Source of the DNA: Pedobacter sp. KBW06
GTDB lineage: Bacteria; Bacteroidota; Bacteroidia; Sphingobacteriales; Sphingobacteriaceae
Assembly (NCBI RefSeq): GCF_003852525.1
Contig: NZ_QAJL01000001.1
Location: forward strand, 2,344,536-2,408,535
DNA: 64,000 nucleotides
Reading direction: 5' to 3'
The notes under the pieces were generated by a model. It was not told where the DNA came from, made no database searches, and saw only the letters and a program-made list of their open reading frames with translations. Position 1 is the stretch's first letter. Each line of letters starts with the position of its first letter. This document shows positions 8,211 to 17,149 of the stretch, in pieces. The position numbers and the translations under genes were made by a program.

Positions 8211-11183
8211 ATGCATAAAAAAACGACTATAATTATCGTTGTGGCAGCGCTGTGCTTTTTTTTTAGCACAAAAGCGCAGCATACCAAGCTAACCGGACAG
8301 GTAAACACTTCATTGGACAACAAGTCATTGCCTGGCGCTTCTATCAGAATCAGATCAACTCATATCAGCAGTTATACAAATCAAGACGGAAGATTTATAT
8401 TAAGTACCACAGAAAACTCAGGTACGATCGTAATTAGCCACGTAGGCTATAAGACAAAAGAACTTAGCTGGAACAGTACCAATACAATCTTTAAAATCAG
8501 TCTTGAAGAAGACAATAGTGAGCTTAAAGAAGTTGAAATCAACGCTGGTTATTATACAGTTAAGAATAAATTACGTACGGGATCTATTTCACGGGTCAAC
8601 TCAGAAACCATCAGTAGTCAACCTGTGAGCAATCCACTTGCTGCTCTAATAGGAAGAGTCCCCGGTCTGGAGGTCACTCAACAAACCGGTATTCCCGGCG
8701 GGGGTTTTGGAATTCAAATAAGAGGAGTCAATAGTATTACCTCAGGATCACAACCGTTATACCTAATAGATGGAGTTCCCTTTGGATCTCATTCATTGGC
8801 ATCATCTCTTTCCAACTCGATCACTCCACAATCCAGTCCATTCAACAGCCTAAGTCCGTCCGACATAGAAAGTATCGAAATATTAAAGGATGCTGATGCT
8901 ACGGCCATCTATGGCTCGAGGGGTGCAAACGGTGTAATTCTAATTACCACAAAAAAGGGAAAATCAGGACGGACAACTACTGAATTCAATTATTACCACG
9001 GAATAGGCAAGGTAAGCAGAAAGATGGACCTACTCAACACCAGTCAATACTTGATAATGCGGAATGAGGCCTTTAAAAATGATGTTAGAATACCGACCAC
9101 AGTAAGTGCTCCCGATCTTTTAGTATGGGATCAGCAAAAATCAACGGACTGGCAAAATATTCTCATCGGCGGAACTGCTATCAACAATAATATGCAGGGC
9201 TCTCTTTCAGGCGGTAACGGGCAAATTTCTTTTTCCATTAGAGGAGTGTATGGAGAAGAAGGTACAGTCTTCCCCGGAGAATTCAAAGAAAGTAAAGGAT
9301 CAGGTGCACTTAATCTGAATTACCAAAGCATCGATAGTAAATTTAAGACGAATTTCTCCACGCAATATGCTGTTAACAGCAACAATCTGTTCAGTTATGA
9401 TCTCACCAGCATTGCGCTAACCACTCCGCCCAATTCTCCAGACTTCTTAGATACTGAAGGAAAACTGGTATTTACCCCATCCTTAAGTAATCCTTATCAG
9501 GACCTCTACCGTAAATATAATGCAGGTACCAGGAATCTTATAGGAAATCTCAATATTTCCTACCAGCTTCTTCCACAACTTATGGTGAAGTTGACCGGTG
9601 GCTACACTAAAACTGAACGTAATGAAATCAGAACCTTGCCATCTACGACCATTGGCCCAACCAGTTCTTCAGTTCCATCAGCTGATTTTGGAACGAACAG
9701 CTCAGATAGCTGGATAGCAGAACCACAGGTCAACTATCAAAATAAAATTGGAAAAAGCACGTTTTCAGCACTTCTGGGATCAAGTTTTCAACAAAGTATC
9801 CGTAAATCTCAACTCATTAATGCCAGCGGTTATCAAAATGATCAGTTACTGGAAAACATACAGGCCGCGACTAATCTAAAATTGAGCAATTCTGACTATT
9901 TTAATTATCGTTACCAAGCTATTTTTGGAAGACTAAATTACAATCTTTCAGACACCTACCTTCTCAACTTCACCATGAGAAGAGATGGATCCAGCCGATT
10001 CGGTAAAGACCGGCAATTTGCCAATTTTTATGCATTAGGTGCAGCATGGATATTTTCAAATGAAGATTTCATCAAACAAAAGTTACCTTTTTTAAGCTTT
10101 GGAAAGCTCCGTGCAAGTTATGGAACCACCGGAAATGACCAGATTGGAGACTATCAATTTTTAGAATTATGGAAGTCTACCGCCTCTCCATATGGAGGCA
10201 CCTCAGGGCTTTACCCCGTGAGAATTGCCAATCCAAACTACGCCTGGGAAATCAGCAGAAAACTAGAAACAGGAATAGAACTCGGCTTGATAAAAGACAG
10301 AATCAGGTTATCAGTTGCGTTTTATCAAAATAGAAGCTCCAATCAACTAGTTGGTTATTCTTTACCTCCCAGTTCAGGAGCAATCAGTGTCCAAAGCAAC
10401 CTTCCTGCATTAGTAGAGAACCGGGGCTTGGAATTTGAGATTAGTACTACAAATATACAATCCGGAGAATTTAAATGGGAAAGCACCCTGAATCTTACCC
10501 TACCAAGAAATAAGCTTCTTGCTTATCCTGATATAGAAAAATCCGCCTATGCGAGTACCTACACAATTGGAAAATCACTACAAACACCAATGCTTTTTCA
10601 CCTGACAGGTGTAGATCCCAAAACGGGAATCTACTTATTTCAGGACCTTGATCAAAATGGTAAAGGAGCTACATTCCCCACTGACCTTCTGGCCATTTAT
10701 GACCTCAATAAAAAAGCATATGGAGGGATTGGCAATACGTTCAGTTATAAGGGATTCCAATTGGATGTATTTCTTCAATTTACCCGTCAACTTGGCACCA
10801 ACTATATGAAAGGATTCGTTTCCCCAGGGTTGCTTTCCAATCAACCTGAGGTCGTGCAGAGCAGATGGCAAAATGAAGGCAGCAGCAGCACCATCCAGAA
10901 ATTCTCCTCTCAAGCGGGTAGTGAAGCTTCAAGAGCTTACCTGTTAAATGGAGATCATAAGATCTCCGATGCCTCCTACTTACGGTTAAAAAACGTTTCC
11001 CTCTCCTACTATTTAAGTCGCAAGATCCTCGAAAAAATTAAACTGCAAAATGTAAAAATTTACTTTCAAGGGCAGAACCTATTCACTATCACCAAATACA
11101 GAGGCCTTGATCCGGAGAATCAAAACACCGGAAGTCTTCCTCCTCTGAGCATCTATAGTTTCGGAATCCAACTCACCTTATAA
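8211..11183 (+). CDS. SusC/RagA-family TonB-linked outer-membrane protein (locus C)
   Basis: This 990-residue protein has a signal peptide ending at KAQ (residue 23), a carboxypeptidase-regulatory-like domain (about 26-110), a TonB plug domain (about 120-255, with the typical YLIDGVPF and SIEILKDADATAIYGSRGAN region) and a long beta-barrel to a C-terminal hydrophobic strand. It lacks the N-terminal STN signalling domain present in the other two SusC proteins of this window, so it should not be controlled by a FecR/sigma pair. Together with the SusD protein 11 nt downstream it would import an oligomeric nutrient, glycan or peptide, using TonB energy. A TAGTTTTG box lies at 8134-8141, 70 nt before the start. 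The substrate is not identifiable. Confidence 0.95.
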   Translation: MHKKTTIIIVVAALCFFFSTKAQHTKLTGQVNTSLDNKSLPGASIRIRSTHISSYTNQDGRFILSTTENSGTIVISHVGYKTKELSWNSTNTIFKISLEEDNSELKEVEINAGYYTVKNKLRTGSISRVNSETISSQPVSNPLAALIGRVPGLEVTQQTGIPGGGFGIQIRGVNSITSGSQPLYLIDGVPFGSHSLASSLSNSITPQSSPFNSLSPSDIESIEILKDADATAIYGSRGANGVILITTKKGKSGRTTTEFNYYHGIGKVSRKMDLLNTSQYLIMRNEAFKNDVRIPTTVSAPDLLVWDQQKSTDWQNILIGGTAINNNMQGSLSGGNGQISFSIRGVYGEEGTVFPGEFKESKGSGALNLNYQSIDSKFKTNFSTQYAVNSNNLFSYDLTSIALTTPPNSPDFLDTEGKLVFTPSLSNPYQDLYRKYNAGTRNLIGNLNISYQLLPQLMVKLTGGYTKTERNEIRTLPSTTIGPTSSSVPSADFGTNSSDSWIAEPQVNYQNKIGKSTFSALLGSSFQQSIRKSQLINASGYQNDQLLENIQAATNLKLSNSDYFNYRYQAIFGRLNYNLSDTYLLNFTMRRDGSSRFGKDRQFANFYALGAAWIFSNEDFIKQKLPFLSFGKLRASYGTTGNDQIGDYQFLELWKSTASPYGGTSGLYPVRIANPNYAWEISRKLETGIELGLIKDRIRLSVAFYQNRSSNQLVGYSLPPSSGAISVQSNLPALVENRGLEFEISTTNIQSGEFKWESTLNLTLPRNKLLAYPDIEKSAYASTYTIGKSLQTPMLFHLTGVDPKTGIYLFQDLDQNGKGATFPTDLLAIYDLNKKAYGGIGNTFSYKGFQLDVFLQFTRQLGTNYMKGFVSPGLLSNQPEVVQSRWQNEGSSSTIQKFSSQAGSEASRAYLLNGDHKISDASYLRLKNVSLSYYLSRKILEKIKLQNVKIYFQGQNLFTITKYRGLDPENQNTGSLPPLSIYSFGIQLTL

Positions 11184-11194
11184 ATATACTAGTT

Positions 11195-12589
11195 ATGAAA
11201 CTTATCATTCAACTCAAAACACTACCTATTATCCTTTGCATACTTCATTCTTCCTGCAAGAAATTCATCAATATTGATCCTCCCAACACCCAGATACTCA
11301 GTAATCTTGTTTTCACTTCTGATGCCACAGCAACCGCAGCAGTGACCGGTATATACAGCCGTCTAGCAGGCAGTGAAAGAGAAGGATTTGCAAGCGGCGG
11401 GCTTTCCAGTATTACTTACCTTACTGCACTGAGTTCGGATGAGCTCATCAGCTATTCTACCAGTAATGATTTTTACAAAAATGCCATTAATCCAAATAAT
11501 ACTACTCTTGTGAATGCACTTTGGCAAGAACCATACAATTGCATTTATTCAGCCAACTTAGTACTGGAGGGTTTAGATAAGTACCAAGGCGTCAGCCCTG
11601 CAGTTAAAAGACAATTGCAAGGAGAAGTAAAATTTATCAGAGCTTTCTGTTACTTCCACTTACTCAATTTATTTGAGAACATTCCTCTTCACCTCAGCAC
11701 TGATTTCCGCATCAACTCCGTTTCACCTGCAGCTCCAAAGGCCGAAGTTTATGATCAGATTACTGAAGACCTTAAGCAATCAGTAACATTACTCACCGGG
11801 AATTATTCCCCAAAGGCAGAAGTAATCAGGGCCAACCAGTGGGCCGCGATGGCATTACTCGCCAGAGTATACCTTTATACATCTCAATGGCAAAAAGCAG
11901 AGCAGACAGCTACAAGTATCATTGAAAGTGGTTACTACAGTCTAAGCACAGATCTAAACAGTGTCTTTCTAAAGAATAGCATTGAGGCCATCTGGCAACT
12001 TAAACCGATTGATCCTCTATACAATACCAATGAAGGAAAATACTTTCGTTTACAAAATAGTCCCCTGTCTACCGGTGCTGCCGCCTTAAACTCAGCATTG
12101 GTCTTGGATTTTGATTCAAAAGACAAAAGAAGAAGACTCTGGATAGACAGTATCAGCATTTCAGGTCAGAAATTCTATTTCTCTTCAAAATACAAGATTT
12201 CAGGAGGTCACCAGGAACCATTAGTTGAATATTCGATGATCTTAAGACTTGCAGAACAATATCTAATCCGGGCTGAAGCCAGAGCGATGCAGGGCAATTC
12301 TTACGGAGCCAAAGCAGACTTGAATCAGGTGCGGCATCGTTCAGCACTCCCAGAGCTGACAACAGATTCCCAGACAGAAATATTACAGGCCATTACTACA
12401 GAACGCCGTCATGAGCTTTTTATGGAGTGGGGGCAACGGTGGTACGATTTAAAACGGCTTCAACTTACCGACCAAATCCTAACGCCCGCAAAGCCTCAGG
12501 ACTGGCAGTCCAGCGATGCGCTGTATCCTATTCCACAAAAAGAGCTCAGCAACAACCACAATTTAAAACAAAATACAGGATACCAATAG
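11195..12589 (+). CDS. SusD/RagB-family nutrient-binding lipoprotein (locus C)
   Basis: This 464-residue protein has a lipobox LHSSC at about residues 17-21, followed by KKF. It shows the usual SusD layout: an N-terminal helical part with tetratricopeptide-like repeats (for example the FIRAFCYFHLLNLFENIPL region near 150), an internal variable region, and a C-terminal region with TTERRHELFMEWGQRWYDLKR and YPIPQKEL, both hallmarks of the family. It caps the SusC barrel encoded 11 nt upstream and captures the substrate at the cell surface. The thioredoxin-like gene follows 27 nt downstream, so the three form an operon. Confidence 0.95.
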   Translation: MKLIIQLKTLPIILCILHSSCKKFINIDPPNTQILSNLVFTSDATATAAVTGIYSRLAGSEREGFASGGLSSITYLTALSSDELISYSTSNDFYKNAINPNNTTLVNALWQEPYNCIYSANLVLEGLDKYQGVSPAVKRQLQGEVKFIRAFCYFHLLNLFENIPLHLSTDFRINSVSPAAPKAEVYDQITEDLKQSVTLLTGNYSPKAEVIRANQWAAMALLARVYLYTSQWQKAEQTATSIIESGYYSLSTDLNSVFLKNSIEAIWQLKPIDPLYNTNEGKYFRLQNSPLSTGAAALNSALVLDFDSKDKRRRLWIDSISISGQKFYFSSKYKISGGHQEPLVEYSMILRLAEQYLIRAEARAMQGNSYGAKADLNQVRHRSALPELTTDSQTEILQAITTERRHELFMEWGQRWYDLKRLQLTDQILTPAKPQDWQSSDALYPIPQKELSNNHNLKQNTGYQ

Positions 12590-12616
12590 ACAAAGAATAC
12601 ATAAACCATACAACTT

Positions 12617-14131
12617 ATGCTTAAATCAATTCAACTCTCCTACTGCTCACTATTAGTTAGCTTAATATTCAGACAAACTGAGATCTCTGGCATGATAACA
12701 AATCAGGTTGTAGACAAAGATTCTATGGCTAATTTTCAAGTTCATGTAATCGACAAATCTGATCCTATTGATAGCGTTGTAGTATCCTATAAAAAATCCT
12801 ATATGTTTAACACTTTTGATAGATATTCCTTAAACATTGTGTTAAAACCAAACCATTCTGGAAATTTTCAATTCTCCCTCCCCATCACCAGCGGGGCGGG
12901 AAAAATCACTCAGTTACAAATATTTACTGGAAAAGAATATCTTATCTCAAAAGAATATCTGATAGAAACCGAAGACAGAATTAACTTAACAATCTGCAAG
13001 AAAGGAGATCAACTAACCCTAAATTTCAGTGGTAAAGGATCAGATAAATATACCTGCCGTAGAAACATTGAGCTGACCTACGACAAACTTAGGGAGGGAT
13101 ATTTCAGGTATAATGCAAATACACGTATGACTGATTTCAAATTCATGGACTCTATAAGCAATGCCTGGAAACTTGAAACGACTAAAATTATCAATCAAAA
13201 CAAGAAACGAATCGGGATACTAGCCTACCAGGTTATGCAAGCGGATGCCCAAAATCAGGTACCTCTCAGGCGCGAACAGTTTTACCGGATTGCTTTTAAT
13301 AAAAGTAAGAAGCCAGAAGAGAGAGAAAAAATCAGGCAGCACTATCTTTCCAGCCCCCAGAAACCTATTACTTTTTCAGATCAAACCTATACCTTAAGCT
13401 ATCAGTATCTGCAAGATCTGATACGACAGGTGCAAACTTATCTCTATTTGAGTCATAACGGTTCTCAATATAGCATTGCTGAAGTATACAAATACATAGA
13501 TGTCAAATATCAGGGAGTACTCAAAGAACGGCTGCTAATGCAGTTACTTATCAATCCAATGTTTGGTGGAATCGAAATGGAAGAACATACTGAAGATTAC
13601 GAAAACTGCCTTCAAAAAGCTCTACTCATTTCCAAGTCTACTCAAGTGAGATACGAAATCAGCAAAAAGCTTAGTTCAATAAAAAAAGGCCTAAATGTCT
13701 ATAATTTTTCTTTGCTTGATCAAAACGGCAACTTCGTCAGACTTGAAGATTTTCGTGGAAAAGTAATTTTGTTAGATATATGGTTCACCGGCTGTACTGC
13801 CTGCAAACAATTCTCAGAGAAAATGCAAAAAGAAATCACTCCGGTTCTTAAAGAAAATGATTCTTTTGTTGTGGTCAGCATTTCCACTGATAAGAACAAA
13901 GCTGTCTGGCTAAAAAGTCTCAGTCAAAACACATACACGACAAACGATCATATTAATCTTTACACTAACGGATTAGGAGCAGACCATCCACTATTATTAT
14001 ATTATGAGGCCAGGTCATTCCCATTTTTACTACTCATAGATAAAGATGGTAAACTATTTTCCAGATTTAATGCCAGCATAAATGCGAAAGACTTGATCAA
14101 GCTTGTCCAAAGTGCGATAGCTTCAGATTAA
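12617..14131 (+). CDS. TlpA-type thioredoxin-domain protein (locus C)
   Basis: This 504-residue protein has a hydrophobic N-terminus likely to be a signal sequence, a long N-terminal region of roughly 350 residues that includes beta-rich and helical segments, and a C-terminal TlpA/AhpC-TSA-like thioredoxin domain (about 360-504). The redox motif is Cys393-Thr-Ala-Cys396 after DIWFTG, with a cis-proline at Pro469 in SFPFLLLID. It is expected in the periplasm, where it would reduce or isomerise disulfides. It is the last gene of Sus operon C. Its 3' end overlaps the end of the converging gene by 35 nt, so transcripts from both sides could interfere. Confidence 0.9.
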   Translation: MLKSIQLSYCSLLVSLIFRQTEISGMITNQVVDKDSMANFQVHVIDKSDPIDSVVVSYKKSYMFNTFDRYSLNIVLKPNHSGNFQFSLPITSGAGKITQLQIFTGKEYLISKEYLIETEDRINLTICKKGDQLTLNFSGKGSDKYTCRRNIELTYDKLREGYFRYNANTRMTDFKFMDSISNAWKLETTKIINQNKKRIGILAYQVMQADAQNQVPLRREQFYRIAFNKSKKPEEREKIRQHYLSSPQKPITFSDQTYTLSYQYLQDLIRQVQTYLYLSHNGSQYSIAEVYKYIDVKYQGVLKERLLMQLLINPMFGGIEMEEHTEDYENCLQKALLISKSTQVRYEISKKLSSIKKGLNVYNFSLLDQNGNFVRLEDFRGKVILLDIWFTGCTACKQFSEKMQKEITPVLKENDSFVVVSISTDKNKAVWLKSLSQNTYTTNDHINLYTNGLGADHPLLLYYEARSFPFLLLIDKDGKLFSRFNASINAKDLIKLVQSAIASD

Positions 14132-15155
14132 ACTTATAAATAAAACTACCATAACACACATACAAGAAGTCGCGATATATATACAAATCTGAGATCCTTT
14201 TAAACCCAAATTTTGGTAGATAAAGACTATGCAGATATTTTCCTGTATTTAAATTATAAATATCCATCACAAAATTCTGCTTAAAATCTTTATCTGCTTC
14301 ATTATCCGCCTTTAGTTTAGAGGATACCAAGAGCTTGTGTTGATAAATACAGCCCCTGGAATTGACCAGTAATGGTGGGCTTGCAAGGCTTGTCTTTTTT
14401 CGTGATGTGACTTCTGTAAGATTAAGCCTCGCCCTGGAAACCGTATCCAGGGTTCTGGCTTTTAACAGCACTTTAAGGTTACTGTCCAGAACAGTAAATG
14501 CATTTCGATAATAATAAAGATAAACCATTTTCCCAGATGGCCGATCATAAAGCAACTCTCCATCGGTACAAAAAAAACCATCTACTTGTTTCTCCAACAT
14601 ATGTGTTACGTCATTTCCTGGTTTATCTACCCTTAATTTCTTTAATACATTTTGATTACTTTTTTTATCAGGTGTGCGAAACACAAGAGAAGTTCCTGAT
14701 AGTGCGATAACCTTGTCAAAACTCCGTAAAGGCATGGGGATTTCTCTAACGGAGTTGTCAGGCAAAACTCCCGAAAAATGATGTGGGGAACTTCCTTCTG
14801 TAAGATAAAAATGGGGATAATCTACACTAAGTTTCATTGAACGCCATGCAATCATTCTATCACTTCGCACCAATAGTTTCAAACTATCAGTTAAAGTTAA
14901 TGCGGTATCGATGACTAGGACAGAGCGTGGAGCAACACTATTTCCTAGAAAAAATCTGTCACGATCAAAGCCAGAGAAGTACCAGGAATCAAATCCCACA
15001 TTTATAAAACCAGCAGGTGATAATGTATCAACAGGAGTCTTACGGACAAAACCGTTATTGCGCTTTGTTTTGAAGGAGCTACGAAGAAACAACAAATACA
15101 TAAAACCCACACAAAAAATCAGAATAATGCATATTAAAGCTATCGAACGTCTCAT
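14097..15155 (-). CDS. Membrane-anchored extracytoplasmic protein of unknown function
   Basis: This 352-residue protein has one N-terminal transmembrane helix (residues 6-25) and a large beta-strand-rich exported part with recurring short strand-turn patterns, which suggests a beta-propeller. I cannot name a Pfam family with certainty. It is the third gene of a minus-strand set with the small four-cysteine protein and the MauE-like protein upstream, 67 nt after the former. Its 3' end overlaps the Sus locus C thioredoxin gene tail to tail by 35 nt. The function is unknown; an envelope role is inferred. Confidence 0.75.
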   Translation of the reverse strand: MRRSIALICIILIFCVGFMYLLFLRSSFKTKRNNGFVRKTPVDTLSPAGFINVGFDSWYFSGFDRDRFFLGNSVAPRSVLVIDTALTLTDSLKLLVRSDRMIAWRSMKLSVDYPHFYLTEGSSPHHFSGVLPDNSVREIPMPLRSFDKVIALSGTSLVFRTPDKKSNQNVLKKLRVDKPGNDVTHMLEKQVDGFFCTDGELLYDRPSGKMVYLYYYRNAFTVLDSNLKVLLKARTLDTVSRARLNLTEVTSRKKTSLASPPLLVNSRGCIYQHKLLVSSKLKADNEADKDFKQNFVMDIYNLNTGKYLHSLYLPKFGFKRISDLYIYRDFLYVCYGSFIYKFNLKLSHFGQA

Positions 15156-15222
15156 TTGGAAAAAAATAAAGAATCAAATGGAAAGGAACTTAAAGCCCTT
15201 CCCATATTGATAGAGGCGCTAA

Positions 15223-15477
15223 TTAATCAGCACGGTAAATAAAATCATCATTTGCAGGATCGGTACAAACTCCGTCTAAACTATTTAGATAAAGCTGTGA
15301 AGAAGTACTACAAAGCTGAGCCTTTTCGATATCACTGCAAGTAACCTCAGTACATTGAGCTGGATTGTCCAGCTCCTGATAACGGGTTAAGTTATGTTCA
15401 TTCTTCGATGAATAAGATGCAAATGCACTGCCTACAGCAACCATTGCGATGGCAGATAATAAGATTGTTCTTATCAT
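15223..15477 (-). CDS. Small secreted four-cysteine protein (DUF6520-like)
   Basis: The 84-residue product has a clear signal peptide (residues 1-20, ending AFA) and a mature part of 64 residues with four cysteines (42, 47, 56, 71), which probably form two disulfides. Length, signal peptide and cysteine-rich C-terminus resemble the DUF6520 proteins that Bacteroidota commonly encode next to MauE-like genes, as here. An oxidised, exported small protein beside a MauE-like redox membrane protein suggests a disulfide-dependent maturation step. Its role (ligand, toxin or structural) is unknown. Confidence 0.75.
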   Translation of the reverse strand: MIRTILLSAIAMVAVGSAFASYSSKNEHNLTRYQELDNPAQCTEVTCSDIEKAQLCSTSSQLYLNSLDGVCTDPANDDFIYRAD

Positions 15478-15535
15478 TGTAATTGATTTTAATTAAATGC
15501 CTACTCTATTGGTTACAGGTTTTCGGCTTCGCCTG

Positions 15536-15553
15536 ATTTTATTGCAATAAAAT
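15536..15553. promoter_or_regulatory. 18-bp perfect palindrome between the MauE-like and small secreted protein genes
   Basis: ATTTTATTGCAATAAAAT reads the same on both strands. It lies 59 nt upstream of the small secreted protein gene and 60 nt downstream of the MauE-like gene. It could be an operator for the small gene or a weak hairpin. No regulator can be assigned. Confidence 0.35.
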
Positions 15554-15612
15554 ATTTTTTTATAAGTACAGATGAAATGGTATAGACTCTAAGTATAAGT
15601 ACAATTGAAAGA

Positions 15613-16068
15613 TTACGTCTTATCCAACACTAACACACCTCTGGTTTCCAGAAGGATACCAGCTATTCCCAATACAGCAAAAACTCCGTTAAAAATTAAA
15701 TGACCTTTCCAACTCAGCCGCTCTAAAATTCCACCACAAGCACAAGGAATGTAGTCGCTATACCCCAGAATCGTTATGATATATGCAATAAACATAAGCA
15801 TCAGTGTCAAGGCAGCATATAGTGCTTTTAATCTTAAGTCTGGAATTATTAAACAACACCCAATAACAATTTCCGATACCGGTATCAACCAAGATAGAAT
15901 TCCTGAAAAATCAGTCAACAACGGAGATTGGCCTATTTGCATTCGAAATTGATCCACATCAAATAATTTAAAAGCCGCTGCATAGAAAAAAAGGAAAACA
16001 TACAACATCACAATAATTAGTACTACAAAACGATCTTTGTTAATTTTTTTAAGGTTTCTTTCCGGCAT
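15613..16068 (-). CDS. MauE/DoxX-family redox-associated membrane protein
   Basis: This 151-residue protein has four hydrophobic helices (about 13-33, 53-75, 83-103, 124-141). Between helices three and four lies the diagnostic Cys109-Ala-Cys111-Gly-Gly motif followed by ILERLSWKGHLIFN, which is typical of MauE-like (vitamin K epoxide reductase-related) proteins. Family members are thought to move electrons or disulfides across the inner membrane for maturation of exported proteins. It is the first gene of a three-gene minus-strand set with the four-cysteine secreted protein and the membrane-anchored protein. The link to cysteine oxidation in the small protein is inference. Confidence 0.9.
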   Translation of the reverse strand: MPERNLKKINKDRFVVLIIVMLYVFLFFYAAAFKLFDVDQFRMQIGQSPLLTDFSGILSWLIPVSEIVIGCCLIIPDLRLKALYAALTLMLMFIAYIITILGYSDYIPCACGGILERLSWKGHLIFNGVFAVLGIAGILLETRGVLVLDKT

Positions 16069-16221
16069 ATACTAATATTTTTAATATACTAAAGTTCATC
16101 AGGAAAATAATTCAAGAAATATCCTTCTGGATATTTTATTCCTAAAAGTTTTACTCATGATACTCCAGGCGGATTTCTATGCATTTAAAAATTATTATAG
16201 TTAAATCTACTTCCGTCAATA

Positions 16222-16253
16222 AAAAAGCACCAACCATATTGGTCAGTGCTTTT
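16222..16253 (-). terminator. Rho-independent terminator of Sus operon A
   Basis: AAAAGCAC (16223-16230) pairs with GTGCTTTT (16246-16253), and ACCA/TGGT extends the stem inside. On the minus strand the hairpin is followed by a run of six T residues. It lies about 165 nt downstream of the last gene of operon A. The rest of the 16069-16417 interval shows nothing else. Confidence 0.75.
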
Positions 16254-16417
16254 ATAGCTTATTTTATACTTATAATATAGAACAGTTAAGAAATTAATGG
16301 ATAACAGTCTCTTATTCAAAGGTGTTCGATCATTTTATAAAATCATATTCATCCTATTAATTCTCTATTTAGACTAAACCGGGTTGTCTTTCAAAAGTAC
16401 CGTAAATAGTATTTATT

Positions 16418-17041
16418 TTAATTACCCTCTTTTAACCTAGTATCTGAACTTGGACTTGCTTTAGCCTCTAGATGATCAAGCAAATATTTGACTTTTGCAC
16501 CATAATAACCGGCTTTAACCTCGGAACTTAACTCCGCATAAGCCTCCCGCATCTCATCTCTATCAAGGAGTGTCATAAACCATGGCGCCACCAGTGATTC
16601 CCGGTGGCTTGCAAACCAAGACTTCCTGAAGTCCAACTGCCGTTGCTTGTCATTAATTTTACTGATGTCTTCAATAAATTGTCGGTACTGCTGGTGGGCA
16701 GCGCTACCCTTAACCAGAACATCTGCTTCTCCAACGGCCCCTTCAATATGAATGATTTGGTTTTCGATAAAAATCGCTTTGGTACTTTTTTTGGATAATA
16801 CAGTATCCATTTTAATGAAATGGAACCTACCGTTTAGCCGTAATTGTCCATTAAAGACAAATCGATCTCCACTAGAAATAGTTTTGACTACTGTATCCCC
16901 CTCCTGAGTGCAAAGGTACACTTTGCTGCTATTGGGCAGATTTTTAAAATGGCATATTAACTGGAAGCCGTTCTTTTGCTGAGCCATAATCGGCCCGCCA
17001 TAATTTAGGAAGAATAAAAATATTAAAATTTTAATTTTCAT
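16418..17041 (-). CDS. DUF4369-type TlpA relative lacking the thioredoxin domain
   Basis: I place the start at the ATG at 17041 (207 residues), because it opens a good signal peptide (MKIKILIFLFFLNYGGPIMA, then QQ); upstream codons give an unlikely cysteine-rich extension. Residues 25-115 match the DUF4369 pattern seen at the N-terminus of many Bacteroidota TlpA proteins (strand-rich, KVYLCTQEGDTVVKT, then NGQLRLNGRFHF). A helical segment follows, but the protein ends where the thioredoxin domain would begin, and no thioredoxin remnant is visible downstream. It follows the TlpA gene of Sus operon A. It may be a natural truncation or a regulator or partner of the full-length TlpA. Confidence 0.8.
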   Translation of the reverse strand: MKIKILIFLFFLNYGGPIMAQQKNGFQLICHFKNLPNSSKVYLCTQEGDTVVKTISSGDRFVFNGQLRLNGRFHFIKMDTVLSKKSTKAIFIENQIIHIEGAVGEADVLVKGSAAHQQYRQFIEDISKINDKQRQLDFRKSWFASHRESLVAPWFMTLLDRDEMREAYAELSSEVKAGYYGAKVKYLLDHLEAKASPSSDTRLKEGN

Positions 17042-17149
17042 GTTTGTTAGTTTAAATCTATAATGCATATACCGCGCAAATACATTACAGCATTGCTTTA
17101 CGATAATGCAGCACAACTGAAATGATTCTAGTCATATTAAGCTTTGAAA

